Part shown: positions 44,461 through 53,821 of the stretch, piece after piece
Position numbering within the stretch: position 1 is the first letter of the stretch
Layout: every line of letters starts with the position of its first letter
Source of the DNA: UBA7803 sp963822255
Lineage (GTDB): Bacteria; Pseudomonadota; Gammaproteobacteria; Pseudomonadales; Azotimanducaceae
Direction: 5' to 3'
Assembly: GCA_963822255.1 (NCBI GenBank)
Contig: CAWGGV010000008.1
Coordinates: 186,001-250,000, forward strand
DNA length: 64,000 nucleotides
Translations under genes and position numbers: made by a program
Notes under the pieces: generated by a model
Told to the model about the DNA's origin: nothing
The model's input: the letters and a program-made list of their open reading frames with translations, nothing else
The model's database searches: none

Positions 44461-45433
44461 CGGCCACCTCCGTGTCGCCCTTCGCCGGGTCTTCGTCCGC
44501 CGAACGTTCCACCACGGTGGCTACCAGGTAGCGGGGTCGGTTGCGCACTTCGGTATAGATGCGGCCGATGTACTCGCCGACGACACCGACGGCGAACAGC
44601 AGCAGGCCGATCATGAAAAACGCGATGGCGAACAGGGTGAACACCCCTTCCACCTCCGGGCCGATCACCAGCCGGCGAATCGCGAGGTAGACGACGAACA
44701 GCAGCGACAACGTCGAGATGCCCATGCCGATCAGCGAAAACACCTGCAGCGGCACGATGGAGAAGCTGGTGATCAGGTCGAGGTTCAGGTGCATCAGCTT
44801 GAACAGCGAGTATTTCGATGCCCCCGCCGCCCGTGCCTGGTGACGCACGGTGATCTCGGTGGGATTGGAGGCGTACAGGTACGCGAGCGCCGGGATGAAC
44901 GTCTGGGACTCGTTGGATGCCACCAGGGTGCGCACGATATCCCGGTGATAGCCACGCAGCATGCAACCCTGGTCGGTGATTCGGATGCGGGTGATCTTCT
45001 CGCGCAGCATGTTCATGGCTCGCGAAGCCAGGCGCCGCCACAACCGGTCGTGACGCCGGGCGCGGATGGTGCCTACGTAGTCATGACCGGCATCGAGTTC
45101 CCGGATCAACGCCGGAATCTCCTCCGGCGGGTTCTGCAGGTCCGCGTCCAGGGTGATCACGTAGCGGCCGCGCACCAGCCCGAACCCGGCCAGAATCGCC
45201 GCGTGCTGGCCCGCGTTGGCGCGAAGCAGCGCCACCCGCGTCACGTCCGGACGTTGCCGGTACTGGCCCCGCAACAGCTCGGCCGAACGGTCACGGCTGC
45301 CGTCATCCACGAACACCACCTCGTAGCCGCGCTCGAGGCCATCCAGCACCGGATACAGCTCGGCAAACAGCGCAGGCAGCACCGCCTGTTCGTTGTAGAC
45401 CGGCACCACGACGGAAACCTGCGGCTCCCTCAC
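44441..45433 (-). CDS. arnC: ArnC Ara4FN-phosphoundecaprenyl transferase
   Basis: 330 residues. Transfers Ara4FN from UDP to undecaprenyl phosphate at the inner membrane. GT2 motifs VSVVVPVYNEQAVLPAL, VVFVDDGSRDRSAELL, TLDADLQNPPEEIPAL and TDQGCMLRGYHRDIV are in order, followed by two C-terminal transmembrane helices (about 235-260 and 268-295). DLQNPPEE is typical of ArnC-type enzymes. Start overlaps the arnT stop by 4 bases. Confidence 0.94.
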   Translation of the reverse strand: MREPQVSVVVPVYNEQAVLPALFAELYPVLDGLERGYEVVFVDDGSRDRSAELLRGQYRQRPDVTRVALLRANAGQHAAILAGFGLVRGRYVITLDADLQNPPEEIPALIRELDAGHDYVGTIRARRHDRLWRRLASRAMNMLREKITRIRITDQGCMLRGYHRDIVRTLVASNESQTFIPALAYLYASNPTEITVRHQARAAGASKYSLFKLMHLNLDLITSFSIVPLQVFSLIGMGISTLSLLFVVYLAIRRLVIGPEVEGVFTLFAIAFFMIGLLLFAVGVVGEYIGRIYTEVRNRPRYLVATVVERSADEDPAKGDTEVAGDHQPG

Positions 45434-47205
45434 TCCCCCTTTCCCCCTGCCTGATCAGAGCGTTCCCGGCCATGCTGCGGCGCCGGCTTCACCACCAGCG
45501 TTCGCCGCGGCCCGCGCTCCACCACCCGCATCGGTAATCCCCCATTCAGATAAGCCGTGCGGCGGTTGTCGATAACGGCGGCGGCCGCCGGCGCGGCGCG
45601 CCAGCGCGCCGCGAATGCGTCGAGGCCGGTCACGGCACGATCCGGCTCCGCCGCGATGCCGAACTCGAGCTCGCCGCGATAGTCGACGATGACCGGCACC
45701 CGGCGCAGATAGAATGCCAACGACGGCGAGTAGTTGGCCACCAGATACACCGGTGCGTCGGCGGGAAGATCCAGCGCCTCGAGGCGCCGCGCGAGATCGT
45801 GGCCGGAGCGTGACGGCGCCAGCGCCTGCATCCCCCACAGCAGCATCTGCAGAGACGTCATGGTAACCAGCGCCACGACCGCCATCATGGATTTCAGGCT
45901 TCCGCGCCACAGCAATGCCAGCAATCCGGCGGTCACGAGCCCTGCGGCCGCGGCCGCGACCCACGGCCGGTAGGACTGCAGCAGGGCCACCGGGGTGGTC
46001 GCCGTGGCGAACCGCGGGGCCAGAACCGCGGCCGCCGAGAACGAGAGGCCCAGCGCCACCAGTACCCATCCATCCGTGCGCCAGCGGTGGTAACGCGCCG
46101 CCAGGCGCCCGGCCAGCAGCGCGACGAAGGGCCATGCCGGCAGAATGTAGGCCGGCAGCTTCGAGCGACTCAGCGAAAAGAACGCCAGGACGAACAGTAC
46201 ATACACCCAGAACAGCCGGTCCGGGCGAAAACCCGGCGCCGCCGGCGCGAACAGCTCACGGCGGGTGAGCGCCGCCAGAGACAACGCGAGCCACGGCACC
46301 GCGCCCACGGCGAAGATTACCACGAAGTAATAGTAGGGCCCTTCACGGTGATGCTCGGTGGTGGTGAAGCGTTCGAGGTGCTCATGGACGAAGAAGAACC
46401 TGGCGAAGTCGTGGTTGGCGAAACTCACGGCCACGAACCAGGGAACGGTAAGGGCTGCCAGCAGCGCGACGCCCCAGACCGGCCTCGAATGCCTGAGCAA
46501 TGCCCAGTCCCGCTGCCAGAGCACGTAGACGCCCACTGCCCCTGCGGGAAGCACCAGCCCCTCCAGCCCCTTCGACAGCACGGCGCCGGCGAGGGCCGCC
46601 CAGCCGACCAGCATCCAAGCGGTCACCGCGCGGGGTTCGTGGCGGCGGCTCTGAGCCAGCGCCAGGCTGCCCATGCCCAGGGTCAGCAAGGCGCTCACGC
46701 CCATGTCGAGGGTGAGCACGTGACCCATGACGAAGTACAGCAGGCCGCTTGCGGTTACCAGGAACGCGCAGTCGCCGGCGTCGCGGCCGAACAGCCGTCG
46801 CCCGACCCAGCCCGTCCACAGCGCGCAGGCGAAACCGATCAGCGCCGGCCACAGCCGCGCCACCCAGGTATGCACGCCGAACACCGCGTAGCCGACCGCG
46901 GTCGCCCAGTACTGCAGCGGCGGCTTCTCGAAGTACTTCAGCCCCTGAAGCCGAGGAGTCAGCCAATCGCCGGTGGTGAGCATCTCGCGCGGGATCTCGG
47001 CATAGCGGCCTTCGTCCGGATCGATGAGATCCCGGTAGCCGAGCATCGCGAACCAGATCGCCACGGCGGCCGCCAGCACTGCCACGACGAGCCAGGAGCG
47101 AGCCTCCGCCCGCGGCCCAAGCCGCGGCTGCGGCCGCCGCCTGGAAGGCGGTTCCACGTCTGTCGGCGGCACAGCACCGCCGACCGCCACCGGACCGTCC
47201 GTCAT
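45430..47205 (-). CDS. arnT: ArnT L-Ara4N lipid A transferase
   Basis: 591 residues. Moves L-Ara4N from undecaprenyl phosphate onto lipid A on the periplasmic face, lowering the negative charge and giving polymyxin tolerance. A GT-C fold with about twelve helices: the first periplasmic loop has LIDPDEGRYAEIPREML (catalytic DExR-like Asp/Glu), then LQGLKYFEKPPLQYW, and FVHEHLERFTTTEHHREGPYYYF is the ArnT loop. A C-terminal periplasmic domain begins about residue 450. Overlaps arnC and arnA-DH. Confidence 0.95.
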   Translation of the reverse strand: MTDGPVAVGGAVPPTDVEPPSRRRPQPRLGPRAEARSWLVVAVLAAAVAIWFAMLGYRDLIDPDEGRYAEIPREMLTTGDWLTPRLQGLKYFEKPPLQYWATAVGYAVFGVHTWVARLWPALIGFACALWTGWVGRRLFGRDAGDCAFLVTASGLLYFVMGHVLTLDMGVSALLTLGMGSLALAQSRRHEPRAVTAWMLVGWAALAGAVLSKGLEGLVLPAGAVGVYVLWQRDWALLRHSRPVWGVALLAALTVPWFVAVSFANHDFARFFFVHEHLERFTTTEHHREGPYYYFVVIFAVGAVPWLALSLAALTRRELFAPAAPGFRPDRLFWVYVLFVLAFFSLSRSKLPAYILPAWPFVALLAGRLAARYHRWRTDGWVLVALGLSFSAAAVLAPRFATATTPVALLQSYRPWVAAAAAGLVTAGLLALLWRGSLKSMMAVVALVTMTSLQMLLWGMQALAPSRSGHDLARRLEALDLPADAPVYLVANYSPSLAFYLRRVPVIVDYRGELEFGIAAEPDRAVTGLDAFAARWRAAPAAAAVIDNRRTAYLNGGLPMRVVERGPRRTLVVKPAPQHGRERSDQAGGKGE

Positions 47206-48248
47206 GGCAGGTCGATGAGCGCCGCCGCCCGGGCGGGCTCTGACCGGTACGACTGAAAGATCTTGTGCAGCGCGTCGTCGAGACCGATGGTCGGCGCCCA
47301 GCCGAGCTCTTCGCAGGTGTTGCCGATGTACGGTACCCGGGACTGCACGTCCTGGTAGCCTTGGCCGTAGTAGCGCTCGGCCGTCGTCTCGGTCAGCCGC
47401 ACCCGTGATGCCGGTTCCTGATACTCGGGATACTCGCGGGCCATCGCCACCATCCGCTCGGCCAGCTCGCGCACCGACACGTCGTTCGCGGGATTGCCGA
47501 TGTTGTAGATCTTGCCGTCCGCGACACCGCGCTCGTCAGCGAGGATCCGCATCAAGGCATCGATGCCATCCTCGATGTCGGTGAAGCAGCGCCGCTGCGT
47601 TCCGCCGTCGACGAGCTGGATAGCCTCGCCACGAGCGATGTGACCGAGAAATTGCGTGACGACCCTGGAGCTTCCTTCCTTGGCCGTGTGCATGCTGTCG
47701 AGCCCGCTGCCGATGAAGTTGAAGGGCCGGAACAGCGTGTAGCGCAGCCCGTGCTGCTCTCCGTAGGCGGCGATCACCCGGTCCATGAGCTGCTTAGCGC
47801 AAGCGTAGATCCACCGCGACTTCGGTACCGGGCCCAGCACCAGGTGGGTCTGGTAGGGATGGAACTGGGCGTCGGCCGCCATTCCGTACACCTCCGAAGT
47901 GGAGGCGAACACCAGACGCTTGCGATATTTGACGCAGGCGCGGACGATCGGCAGGTTGGCCTCGAAGTCGAGCTCGAACACCCCGAGCGGATCGCGCACG
48001 TAACTGGCCGGTGTGGCGATGGCGACGAGCGGCAACACCACGTCGCACTTCTTGACGTGATACTCCACCCACTCGCGATTGATGGTGATGTCGCCCTCGT
48101 AGAAGTGGAATCGCGCATCATCCGCAAGATCGGCGAGACGGCTCGCGTCCAGATCCATGGCATACACGTGCCAGCCGGTATCCCGGAGGATTCGCTGCGC
48201 CAGATGATGGCCGATGAAGCCGTTGGCCCCCAGCACCAGGACGTTCAT
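47202..48248 (-). CDS. arnA: UDP-glucuronate decarboxylase (stand-alone ArnA dehydrogenase domain)
   Basis: 348 residues. Oxidatively decarboxylates UDP-GlcA to UDP-4-keto-arabinose using NAD. Extended SDR fold: VLGANGFIGHHLAQRIL (GxxGxxG), catalytic Tyr-Lys in SRWIYACAKQLMDRV, and FASTSEVYGMAAD. It corresponds to the C-terminal half of E. coli ArnA and opens the arn operon, 13 bases after glyoxalase II, so it may share its promoter. Confidence 0.93.
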   Translation of the reverse strand: MNVLVLGANGFIGHHLAQRILRDTGWHVYAMDLDASRLADLADDARFHFYEGDITINREWVEYHVKKCDVVLPLVAIATPASYVRDPLGVFELDFEANLPIVRACVKYRKRLVFASTSEVYGMAADAQFHPYQTHLVLGPVPKSRWIYACAKQLMDRVIAAYGEQHGLRYTLFRPFNFIGSGLDSMHTAKEGSSRVVTQFLGHIARGEAIQLVDGGTQRRCFTDIEDGIDALMRILADERGVADGKIYNIGNPANDVSVRELAERMVAMAREYPEYQEPASRVRLTETTAERYYGQGYQDVQSRVPYIGNTCEELGWAPTIGLDDALHKIFQSYRSEPARAAALIDLP

Positions 48249-48261
48249 GTCCGCGTCCGGC

Positions 48262-49056
48262 TCACCAGCTGTTGCGCAGTTCCCGCAGACGCAGGAACAC
48301 CTCCTTCGGCGATGGCTCGTCCGGCAGATCCGGAAACGATTTACGGAGCTCTGCGATCACCGACGAGCTGGTCAGACGGAAGAACGTGTTGATCTGCTTT
48401 TCGAGCCCGAGGGTAGTGACCAGCGCCCGCTCCGGATCATGGGCCGCTTGAAGGTCGGCGAGCACCGCCCGCGCCCGTTCGTTGTCCGGCTCACGATCCA
48501 GGGTGAAGCGCAGGTTGTTGGTAATGTAGTCGTGGCCCGGGAAGATGCGGGTATCGTCGGGCAGCTCGGCAAGCTGCCGGCTGAAGGTTTCGTAAAGCTC
48601 GCTGGGGTGCCCGCCGTTGTGGCAATTGCCGGCGCCGGCGTTGAACAAGGTATCGCCGGAGATCAGCGCCGGCTGGTCGGTCTTCGACAGCACGCAAACA
48701 TGGCTCATGGTATGCCCGGGCGTGTCGAGCGTGAGCAGCTCCAGCGACTTGCCCACCCGGATCACGTCGCCGGCAGCCAGCCCTCGGTCGACGCCCTTGA
48801 TCCGGCCCGTGGCGTTGTGGTGGGCCAGAAGCTTTGCGCCCGTAGCCTCGATCATCGGGCCGTTGCCACCGATGTGGTCGCCGTGCTCGTGGGTGTTGAG
48901 CACCTGGGTGATCTGCCAGCCGTTTTCCTTCGCCCGCTTCAGGCACTTCTCGTGGTCCAGAGGGTCGACGGCCAGCGCCTCCCCGGTCTCCGGGCAGACG
49001 ATCAGGTAATTGAAGTTTCGGTAGGCGTTGCCGGTCCAGATCTGTTCGACGATCAT
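48262..49056 (-). CDS. gloB: Hydroxyacylglutathione hydrolase (glyoxalase II)
   Basis: 264 residues from ATG 49056 (MIVEQIWTGN); the upstream in-frame codons are Arg-rich and lie in the divergent promoter region. Metallo-beta-lactamase motif THEHGDHIGG near residue 55, then SGDTLFNAGAGNCHNGG with the second Asp, and IFPGHDYITNNLRFTL with the last metal His and glutathione-side residues typical of GloB. Hydrolyses S-D-lactoylglutathione in the cytosol. It is the gene just upstream of the arn operon. Confidence 0.88.
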   Translation of the reverse strand: MIVEQIWTGNAYRNFNYLIVCPETGEALAVDPLDHEKCLKRAKENGWQITQVLNTHEHGDHIGGNGPMIEATGAKLLAHHNATGRIKGVDRGLAAGDVIRVGKSLELLTLDTPGHTMSHVCVLSKTDQPALISGDTLFNAGAGNCHNGGHPSELYETFSRQLAELPDDTRIFPGHDYITNNLRFTLDREPDNERARAVLADLQAAHDPERALVTTLGLEKQINTFFRLTSSSVIAELRKSFPDLPDEPSPKEVFLRLRELRNSW

Positions 49057-49134
49057 GCGCACCTCCTCATCCTGCGTTGCAACCCGTCGTTGCGCACCTA
49101 AAATGCCCCCCTTTCTCGCCACGCCGAGGGCCTC

Positions 49135-50166
49135 ATGACGGGATGGCTACGAACGGGCTTCGTGTTGTGCATTATGACTCTGGCCGCCGGCCAGCTACAG
49201 GCCGACGTCCTGAATCTGAAGGACGGCAGCCGGATCGTCGGTACGCTGCAGCGGATCGATGCCACGGAGGCGACGCTCGACGGAACCCTGGCGGGTAACC
49301 TGACCATCCCGCGCGACGCCATCGTCACCCTGGAAACCGACGAAACCGTCACCGTCGTCCTCGACGACGGCACCTTCGTCACCGGCCGGATCGCGCTGCC
49401 GGCGGCCGACCGCCAGGTGCTGCGGGTAGATTCGCTGGGCCGGCGCCCGTTCAGTCTCGCGGAAGCGAAGGGCATCTATCGCGACGACCCGCTGACCCTG
49501 CAACGTAAGGAACTTGCCGTCAAGGTGGATGCCAATGCCAATGTCGGTGTGGACGTCACCACCGGCAACAGCCAGACCGAGAATCTGCACCTGGACGGCC
49601 AGTTCGTCACCCGCACCACACGCAACCGCTATACCCTGACCGGAGAGTACAACCGCGAGAAGTCCAAGGACGTGCTGGTCAAGGAGAACTGGACCAGCCT
49701 GGTGAAATACGACTACTTCGTCTCGGACAGGTGGTACTGGTTCAACAGCGCCACCTTCGAGAGCGATCAGTTCGCGAACCTGGATCTGCGCTCGGCGCTG
49801 GCCGCGGGCGCCGGTTTACAGGTCTACGACACCGACGCCCGTAAGCTCTCGCTCGAGCTCGGCCCCAGCTACGTCAACGAGAACTTCGAGACCTCCGAGG
49901 ACGACAGCTTCGGCGGCGCGCGCTGGGCCATCAACTTCGAGCAGAAGATCTGGAACGGGCTGAGTTTCTATCACTACGACGAAGGCCTTCTCGGGCTGCA
50001 GGATTTCAGCGACCTGACCATACGCTCGCGCACCGGACTGCGCATGAACGTCACCAGCCACGTCATCGCGCGAATTCAGAGCGCCATCGACTGGAACAAG
50101 TCACCGCCTCCCGGAGCCGAGAGCACCGATTACGAGCACACGTTCACCGTCGGCTACAAGTTCTGA
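49135..50166 (+). CDS. DUF481 (YdiY-like) outer-membrane protein
   Basis: 343 residues with a signal peptide (LRTGFVLCIMTLAAGQLQA). An N-terminal portion with SRIVGTLQRIDATEATL-type strands precedes a C-terminal beta-barrel-like DUF481 domain (about 130-343) that ends in Phe (FTVGYKF), the usual signal for outer-membrane insertion. Alternating YTLTGEYNREKSK, WYWFNSATFESDQF and LSLELGPSYVNENF strands fit a barrel. Function unknown. Diverges from gloB. Confidence 0.83.
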   Translation: MTGWLRTGFVLCIMTLAAGQLQADVLNLKDGSRIVGTLQRIDATEATLDGTLAGNLTIPRDAIVTLETDETVTVVLDDGTFVTGRIALPAADRQVLRVDSLGRRPFSLAEAKGIYRDDPLTLQRKELAVKVDANANVGVDVTTGNSQTENLHLDGQFVTRTTRNRYTLTGEYNREKSKDVLVKENWTSLVKYDYFVSDRWYWFNSATFESDQFANLDLRSALAAGAGLQVYDTDARKLSLELGPSYVNENFETSEDDSFGGARWAINFEQKIWNGLSFYHYDEGLLGLQDFSDLTIRSRTGLRMNVTSHVIARIQSAIDWNKSPPPGAESTDYEHTFTVGYKF

Positions 50167-50234
50167 CCAGCCACCTGCCGCCGGCAGCCGGACGGGCTCA
50201 GGATCATCAGCCAAACGCCTGAGGGGCCGTTACG

Positions 50235-51890
50235 TCAACCGCCGTTGACGCTGGCCGGGTCCCAGAGATAGTTCCAGGTCTCGCTCATGCGGCGACCGCG
50301 CAGCTCGAGGAACATCCGCATGTTGACCTTCTGCCCCACATCCGCGGGACGCAGCTTGAACGCCACCCGCCAGACATCCCGGTCGGGAAGCTTGGCAACC
50401 GTCACCGTGCGGGCATCGCCACGGTCGACGGAGAGATTCGCGGTGATCGGCTGACCCGGCGCGAGGCCCGTCAGCTCGCCGCCTTCGAAATCAACGACGA
50501 ACTGACGCAGGCTCTTGGGCGGCGAGTTTTTCGTGCCCGGCACCCAGCCCCAGCCGTTGCGGGTACCGATCACCTCGGCCAGGTTGTCGGGGTTCGGGAA
50601 CCTGCCGAAGGTCCTGAGCTGATAATCGAAGCTGAGCGCCTGGCCGGCCTTGAACGGCTCGTCCTGCACCCAGAAAGCGACGATGTTGTCGTTGGTCTCG
50701 TCGGCGGTCGGAATCTCGACGAGCTGAACGGATCCCTTGCCCCAGTCGCCCTGGCCGGCGGTGACCCAGATGCCGGGGCGGGCATAGTAGCGGCTCTCGG
50801 CATCCTGATAGCTGTCGAAGGAGCGGTCGCGCTGGGCCAGACCGAAGCCCGCCAGCCGGGTGTCGAGCAACGCGCTCACCTGCAGGGTCGGCGGATTCAC
50901 CAGTGGCCGCCAGATCCACTCGCCGGCCCCGGTGTGGTGCATGAGCCCGTCGGAATCGTGCACCTCAGGCCGGTAGTCGTCGAAGAACTGCACCTTGTTC
51001 TCGCCCCAGGCGAACATGCTGGTCAGCGGCGCGATGCCCAGCTTCTGAACGTCATTGCGGGCGAACAGCCGCGACCGCACGTTCAGCACCGTGTCGTATC
51101 CCGAGATCAGCTCGAAGGCGAAGGCGCCGCTGACGGACTTGCTGTCCAGCAGCGCGTAAAACTGCATGCGGTTGCTGTTGGGGTCCGGCTTGACCAACCA
51201 GAATTCCGTAAACCGGGGAAACTCCTCCCCGGACGGCACAGCGGTGTCCACCGCCAGGCCACGGGCCGACAGGCCGTAATGCTGGCCGCGCCCCACCATG
51301 CGGAAGTACGAGGCGCCGAGAAAGGCGATGAGCTCGTCCTTGTATTCGGCGGACTGGACGGGATAGTGGATGCGGAAGCCGGCGAAGCCGAGGTCCTTGG
51401 GCAGGTCCAGGGGCCCGTGCTTGCCGTAATCGAACATCGCGGTGTCAAAAGGGATGGTCTGCACCTGCCCGTCGACGACCTCGTTGATGGTCACCGGCTG
51501 CCGGTAAAGGAAGCCGGGGTGAAAGAATTCCACGGAAAACCCCGGCATATCGCCCCACAGAGCGTGTTCCTTGCGGAACCGTATGTCGCGATACCCCTGG
51601 TAGTCCAAGCTGTCGAGGACCGCGGGCAATTCCCCCTTGTCCTCCTGGTAGGGCTGCCCGGCCATGGCCCTCGCCTGGGCGATGATCTGGTCGAACAGCG
51701 GTACTGGTGGAGGCGCGGCTGGCGGCTGCGCAGCCGGAGCCCTCGGGCCCGCTTCAGCTCCCTGGCCCGGCTGCGCCTGGCCCGGCTGCGCCTGATTCGG
51801 CTGCGGCGCCTGGCTCACTGGCTGATCCTCTGCGTGCACGGCCAGGCACATCGCCCCCAGCAGCGCGCCGGCAATCCAGTATCGGGTCAA
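50235..51890 (-). CDS. opgG: Periplasmic glucan biosynthesis protein OpgG/OpgD family
   Basis: 551 residues from TTG 51890, with GAGGGAGG eight bases upstream. Signal peptide (LTRYWIAGALLGAMCLAVHA), a Pro/Gln-rich linker, then the family core from about residue 60: FDQIIAQARAMAGQPY, DIRFRKEHALWG, FSVEFFHPGFLY, and in the C-terminal half FGLAQRDRSF, YYARPGIWV and NDNIVAFWVQ. OpgG shapes osmoregulated periplasmic glucans. opgH is not adjacent. A Sec-type signal favours OpgG over the Tat-exported OpgD. Confidence 0.88.
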   Translation of the reverse strand: MTRYWIAGALLGAMCLAVHAEDQPVSQAPQPNQAQPGQAQPGQGAEAGPRAPAAQPPAAPPPVPLFDQIIAQARAMAGQPYQEDKGELPAVLDSLDYQGYRDIRFRKEHALWGDMPGFSVEFFHPGFLYRQPVTINEVVDGQVQTIPFDTAMFDYGKHGPLDLPKDLGFAGFRIHYPVQSAEYKDELIAFLGASYFRMVGRGQHYGLSARGLAVDTAVPSGEEFPRFTEFWLVKPDPNSNRMQFYALLDSKSVSGAFAFELISGYDTVLNVRSRLFARNDVQKLGIAPLTSMFAWGENKVQFFDDYRPEVHDSDGLMHHTGAGEWIWRPLVNPPTLQVSALLDTRLAGFGLAQRDRSFDSYQDAESRYYARPGIWVTAGQGDWGKGSVQLVEIPTADETNDNIVAFWVQDEPFKAGQALSFDYQLRTFGRFPNPDNLAEVIGTRNGWGWVPGTKNSPPKSLRQFVVDFEGGELTGLAPGQPITANLSVDRGDARTVTVAKLPDRDVWRVAFKLRPADVGQKVNMRMFLELRGRRMSETWNYLWDPASVNGG

Positions 51891-51940
51891 CGTCGGCCTC
51901 CCTCGGCAAGACAGCGTGGCTTGTTTATGCAAGTCGCCTG

Positions 51941-53119
51941 CTATGCAATTCGTATGCCTTCCCAACCGCCACCCGCGTCGGGCAGCCCGGGAGCGCTGGC
52001 GGCAGCACGCTCTCCGAGCCGCCTCGCGGTGTCTGCGGTAAACCGACGAATCACGGCCTTCTCCTGGTCGCTGAGCTCGGGGTCGTAGTAATCGGGAAAG
52101 TGCACGCGCTCCCGGGCCCGGCGAAGCAGCTCGGGATCGGCCGGAAATCCGCCGTGACGATACAGCGCCTCGACGGTGGCCGCCGGATTGCGGCACAGGG
52201 TTTCGTAGGGTACCACCAAGGTGGCGTCGGCGAGGGTGGGATTCGCCGCCAGCCGGTCGGCTACGTAGTCATACACCATGCTCCAGTAGCGCGCCCACCC
52301 TTCCACTTCCCGGCCCTCCCGCCAGCACGCCTGAACGCGTTGCACGGCCTCGGCATCTCCGGTATGGATGGGCCGCCGGTGCGGCCCGAACTCGAAGTGG
52401 CCCGACCGCGTGAGGTGTGCGGTGGCGCGAGGGTGGCGGCGCTGGCCGGCGGTGAACAGGTGGTGCTGCTTCATCAGCGAAGCCACGTGCCAGTAGGGAT
52501 TCCGCACCGGCACCACGAAGCGTGCGTCCGGAAACAACCGCAGCAGAAACTCGAGCCTGGTGATGTTGTAGTTTCCCTTCGAGACGTAGCGCTGGCCACC
52601 GCGCAGCATGAGCAGCTTGCGGATGTGGTCACGATAGAAACGTTCGAAGTCCGGCCGGCTGGTGTCGGAGCTAACGATACTGCTCTGCTGCGGATCGTGC
52701 AGATGAGGAAAGAACGACATCCACAGCACTTCCTCGAACGCTTCCGGGCTCTCGCGGGTCACCACGATACCGTCGCGATGGGCCCGCTCGCGGGGAACTG
52801 ACGGCTGACGGGATGCGCGGTCGAGGAATCCGTTCCACAGCACCGGAACGTGCAGCATGGGAAAGTCCCGGTAGCGATGGGTCACCACCCCCGGCTGCCA
52901 ATTCAGCATCTCCAGCAGAATCGTGCTGCCCGAGCGGGCGAGCCCGGTCACGTACACCGGCCGATCCACCTCCGGAAGTTGATCCTCCAGCATGCGCGTC
53001 TCGAGCACGCCGAGGCGCCGGAGCATTCCGTCGAAGCGGTGGGCGACGCCGCTGAGGAAGTGCGACATACGGTCCACCGAAAAATCGTCGGCGGGGTCCG
53101 TCTTCTGCTTACCGGCCAT
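51941..53119 (-). CDS. Sulfotransferase-family protein
   Basis: 392 residues. The PAPS-binding loop VYVTGLARSGSTILLEML (about residues 55-72) and RFVVPVRNPYWHVASLMKQH (3'-phosphate site, about 208-227) are clear. HRYRDFPMLH and a C-terminal helical part follow. It overlaps the upstream small membrane protein by 11 bases, a pairing that suggests a membrane-linked substrate. Acceptor unknown. Confidence 0.83.
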   Translation of the reverse strand: MAGKQKTDPADDFSVDRMSHFLSGVAHRFDGMLRRLGVLETRMLEDQLPEVDRPVYVTGLARSGSTILLEMLNWQPGVVTHRYRDFPMLHVPVLWNGFLDRASRQPSVPRERAHRDGIVVTRESPEAFEEVLWMSFFPHLHDPQQSSIVSSDTSRPDFERFYRDHIRKLLMLRGGQRYVSKGNYNITRLEFLLRLFPDARFVVPVRNPYWHVASLMKQHHLFTAGQRRHPRATAHLTRSGHFEFGPHRRPIHTGDAEAVQRVQACWREGREVEGWARYWSMVYDYVADRLAANPTLADATLVVPYETLCRNPAATVEALYRHGGFPADPELLRRARERVHFPDYYDPELSDQEKAVIRRFTADTARRLGERAAASAPGLPDAGGGWEGIRIA

Positions 53120-53414
53120 GGCCGTTGCGCTCTGCCGCCCGCTTCGGGGGCGTGGCGGACGCGGGCTGCTCCGCTTCCTCGCGCTCGGTCTCGGTCCCGG
53201 TGTCGGTGTTGTTCATCGCGGCCTTGCGGCGCCGGCGCCAGCGGCGGATGGGCCACATCACCACGAATCCGAGCGCGGCGCCCACGGCCACCAGCAGACC
53301 CCAAAGCGCCGACAGCAGCGACAGTCCGGCTCCCGGTCCCACGTACGCCAACGCGGGGGCGCTGAGCAGGCAGGCAGAGACCGCCAGTCCGGTCAACAAT
53401 CCACGCTTACCCAT
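53109..53414 (-). CDS. Small membrane protein with YVGPGAG motif
   Basis: 101 residues: a signal-like helix (LLTGLAVSACLLSAPALA), the motif YVGPGAGLSLLSALWG, a second helix (LLVAVGAALGFVVMWPI), then a basic, Arg-rich cytoplasmic tail with low complexity. Encoded just before, and overlapping, the sulfotransferase. I know such YVGPGAG proteins from similar contexts but not their role. Confidence 0.7.
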   Translation of the reverse strand: MGKRGLLTGLAVSACLLSAPALAYVGPGAGLSLLSALWGLLVAVGAALGFVVMWPIRRWRRRRKAAMNNTDTGTETEREEAEQPASATPPKRAAERNGHGR

Positions 53415-53821
53415 TGTCTATCCTCCTATGGTGCGAGCCGCGGTACGGCCGGGGCCGCGCGGCCGGACAGGCAACTTCCAGGCCAGCGGGCGCACAGCGC
53501 GGTATGCCATGCGGTCTGCCGCAACTGCGCGCGCCGCGGCCGCATTTTCGCGAGGGTCCGCCGCCGGCGACGCCGTTGCTGTCGCCAATCGCCGACCGCC
53601 GCAAGCTCCCGGCGTTGGCCGGCCCACCATGCGGCCTTCGGGACTGTCGTCGAAATGCGACAACCATTGCCGTTTATCCACCGGTCCTCCCGGGATGACC
53701 CGAGAAAGTTCATAAATAGTGTGAAACACGTCACCTAACTCCATAGATTCCATCGAATTTCCATAGTTCCTTCCTGGCACATTCAGCCTCGCATGGTGTA
53801 CTGCCTCCGGGATCGAGGTAG
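53415..53821. other. Intergenic region between divergent genes
   Basis: About 400 bases. The left two thirds are GC-rich with no convincing gene on either strand. The right third (53700-53800) is clearly more AT-rich and contains a CRP-like palindrome, so promoters for the beta-barrel protein lie there. No RNA gene seen. Confidence 0.5.
53720..53735. promoter_or_regulatory. CRP/Vfr-like site
   Basis: TGTGA-AACACG-TCACC, nine of ten conserved positions of TGTGA-N6-TCACA, in the AT-rich region about 90 bases before the beta-barrel gene start. A single-site match without expression data. Confidence 0.4.
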
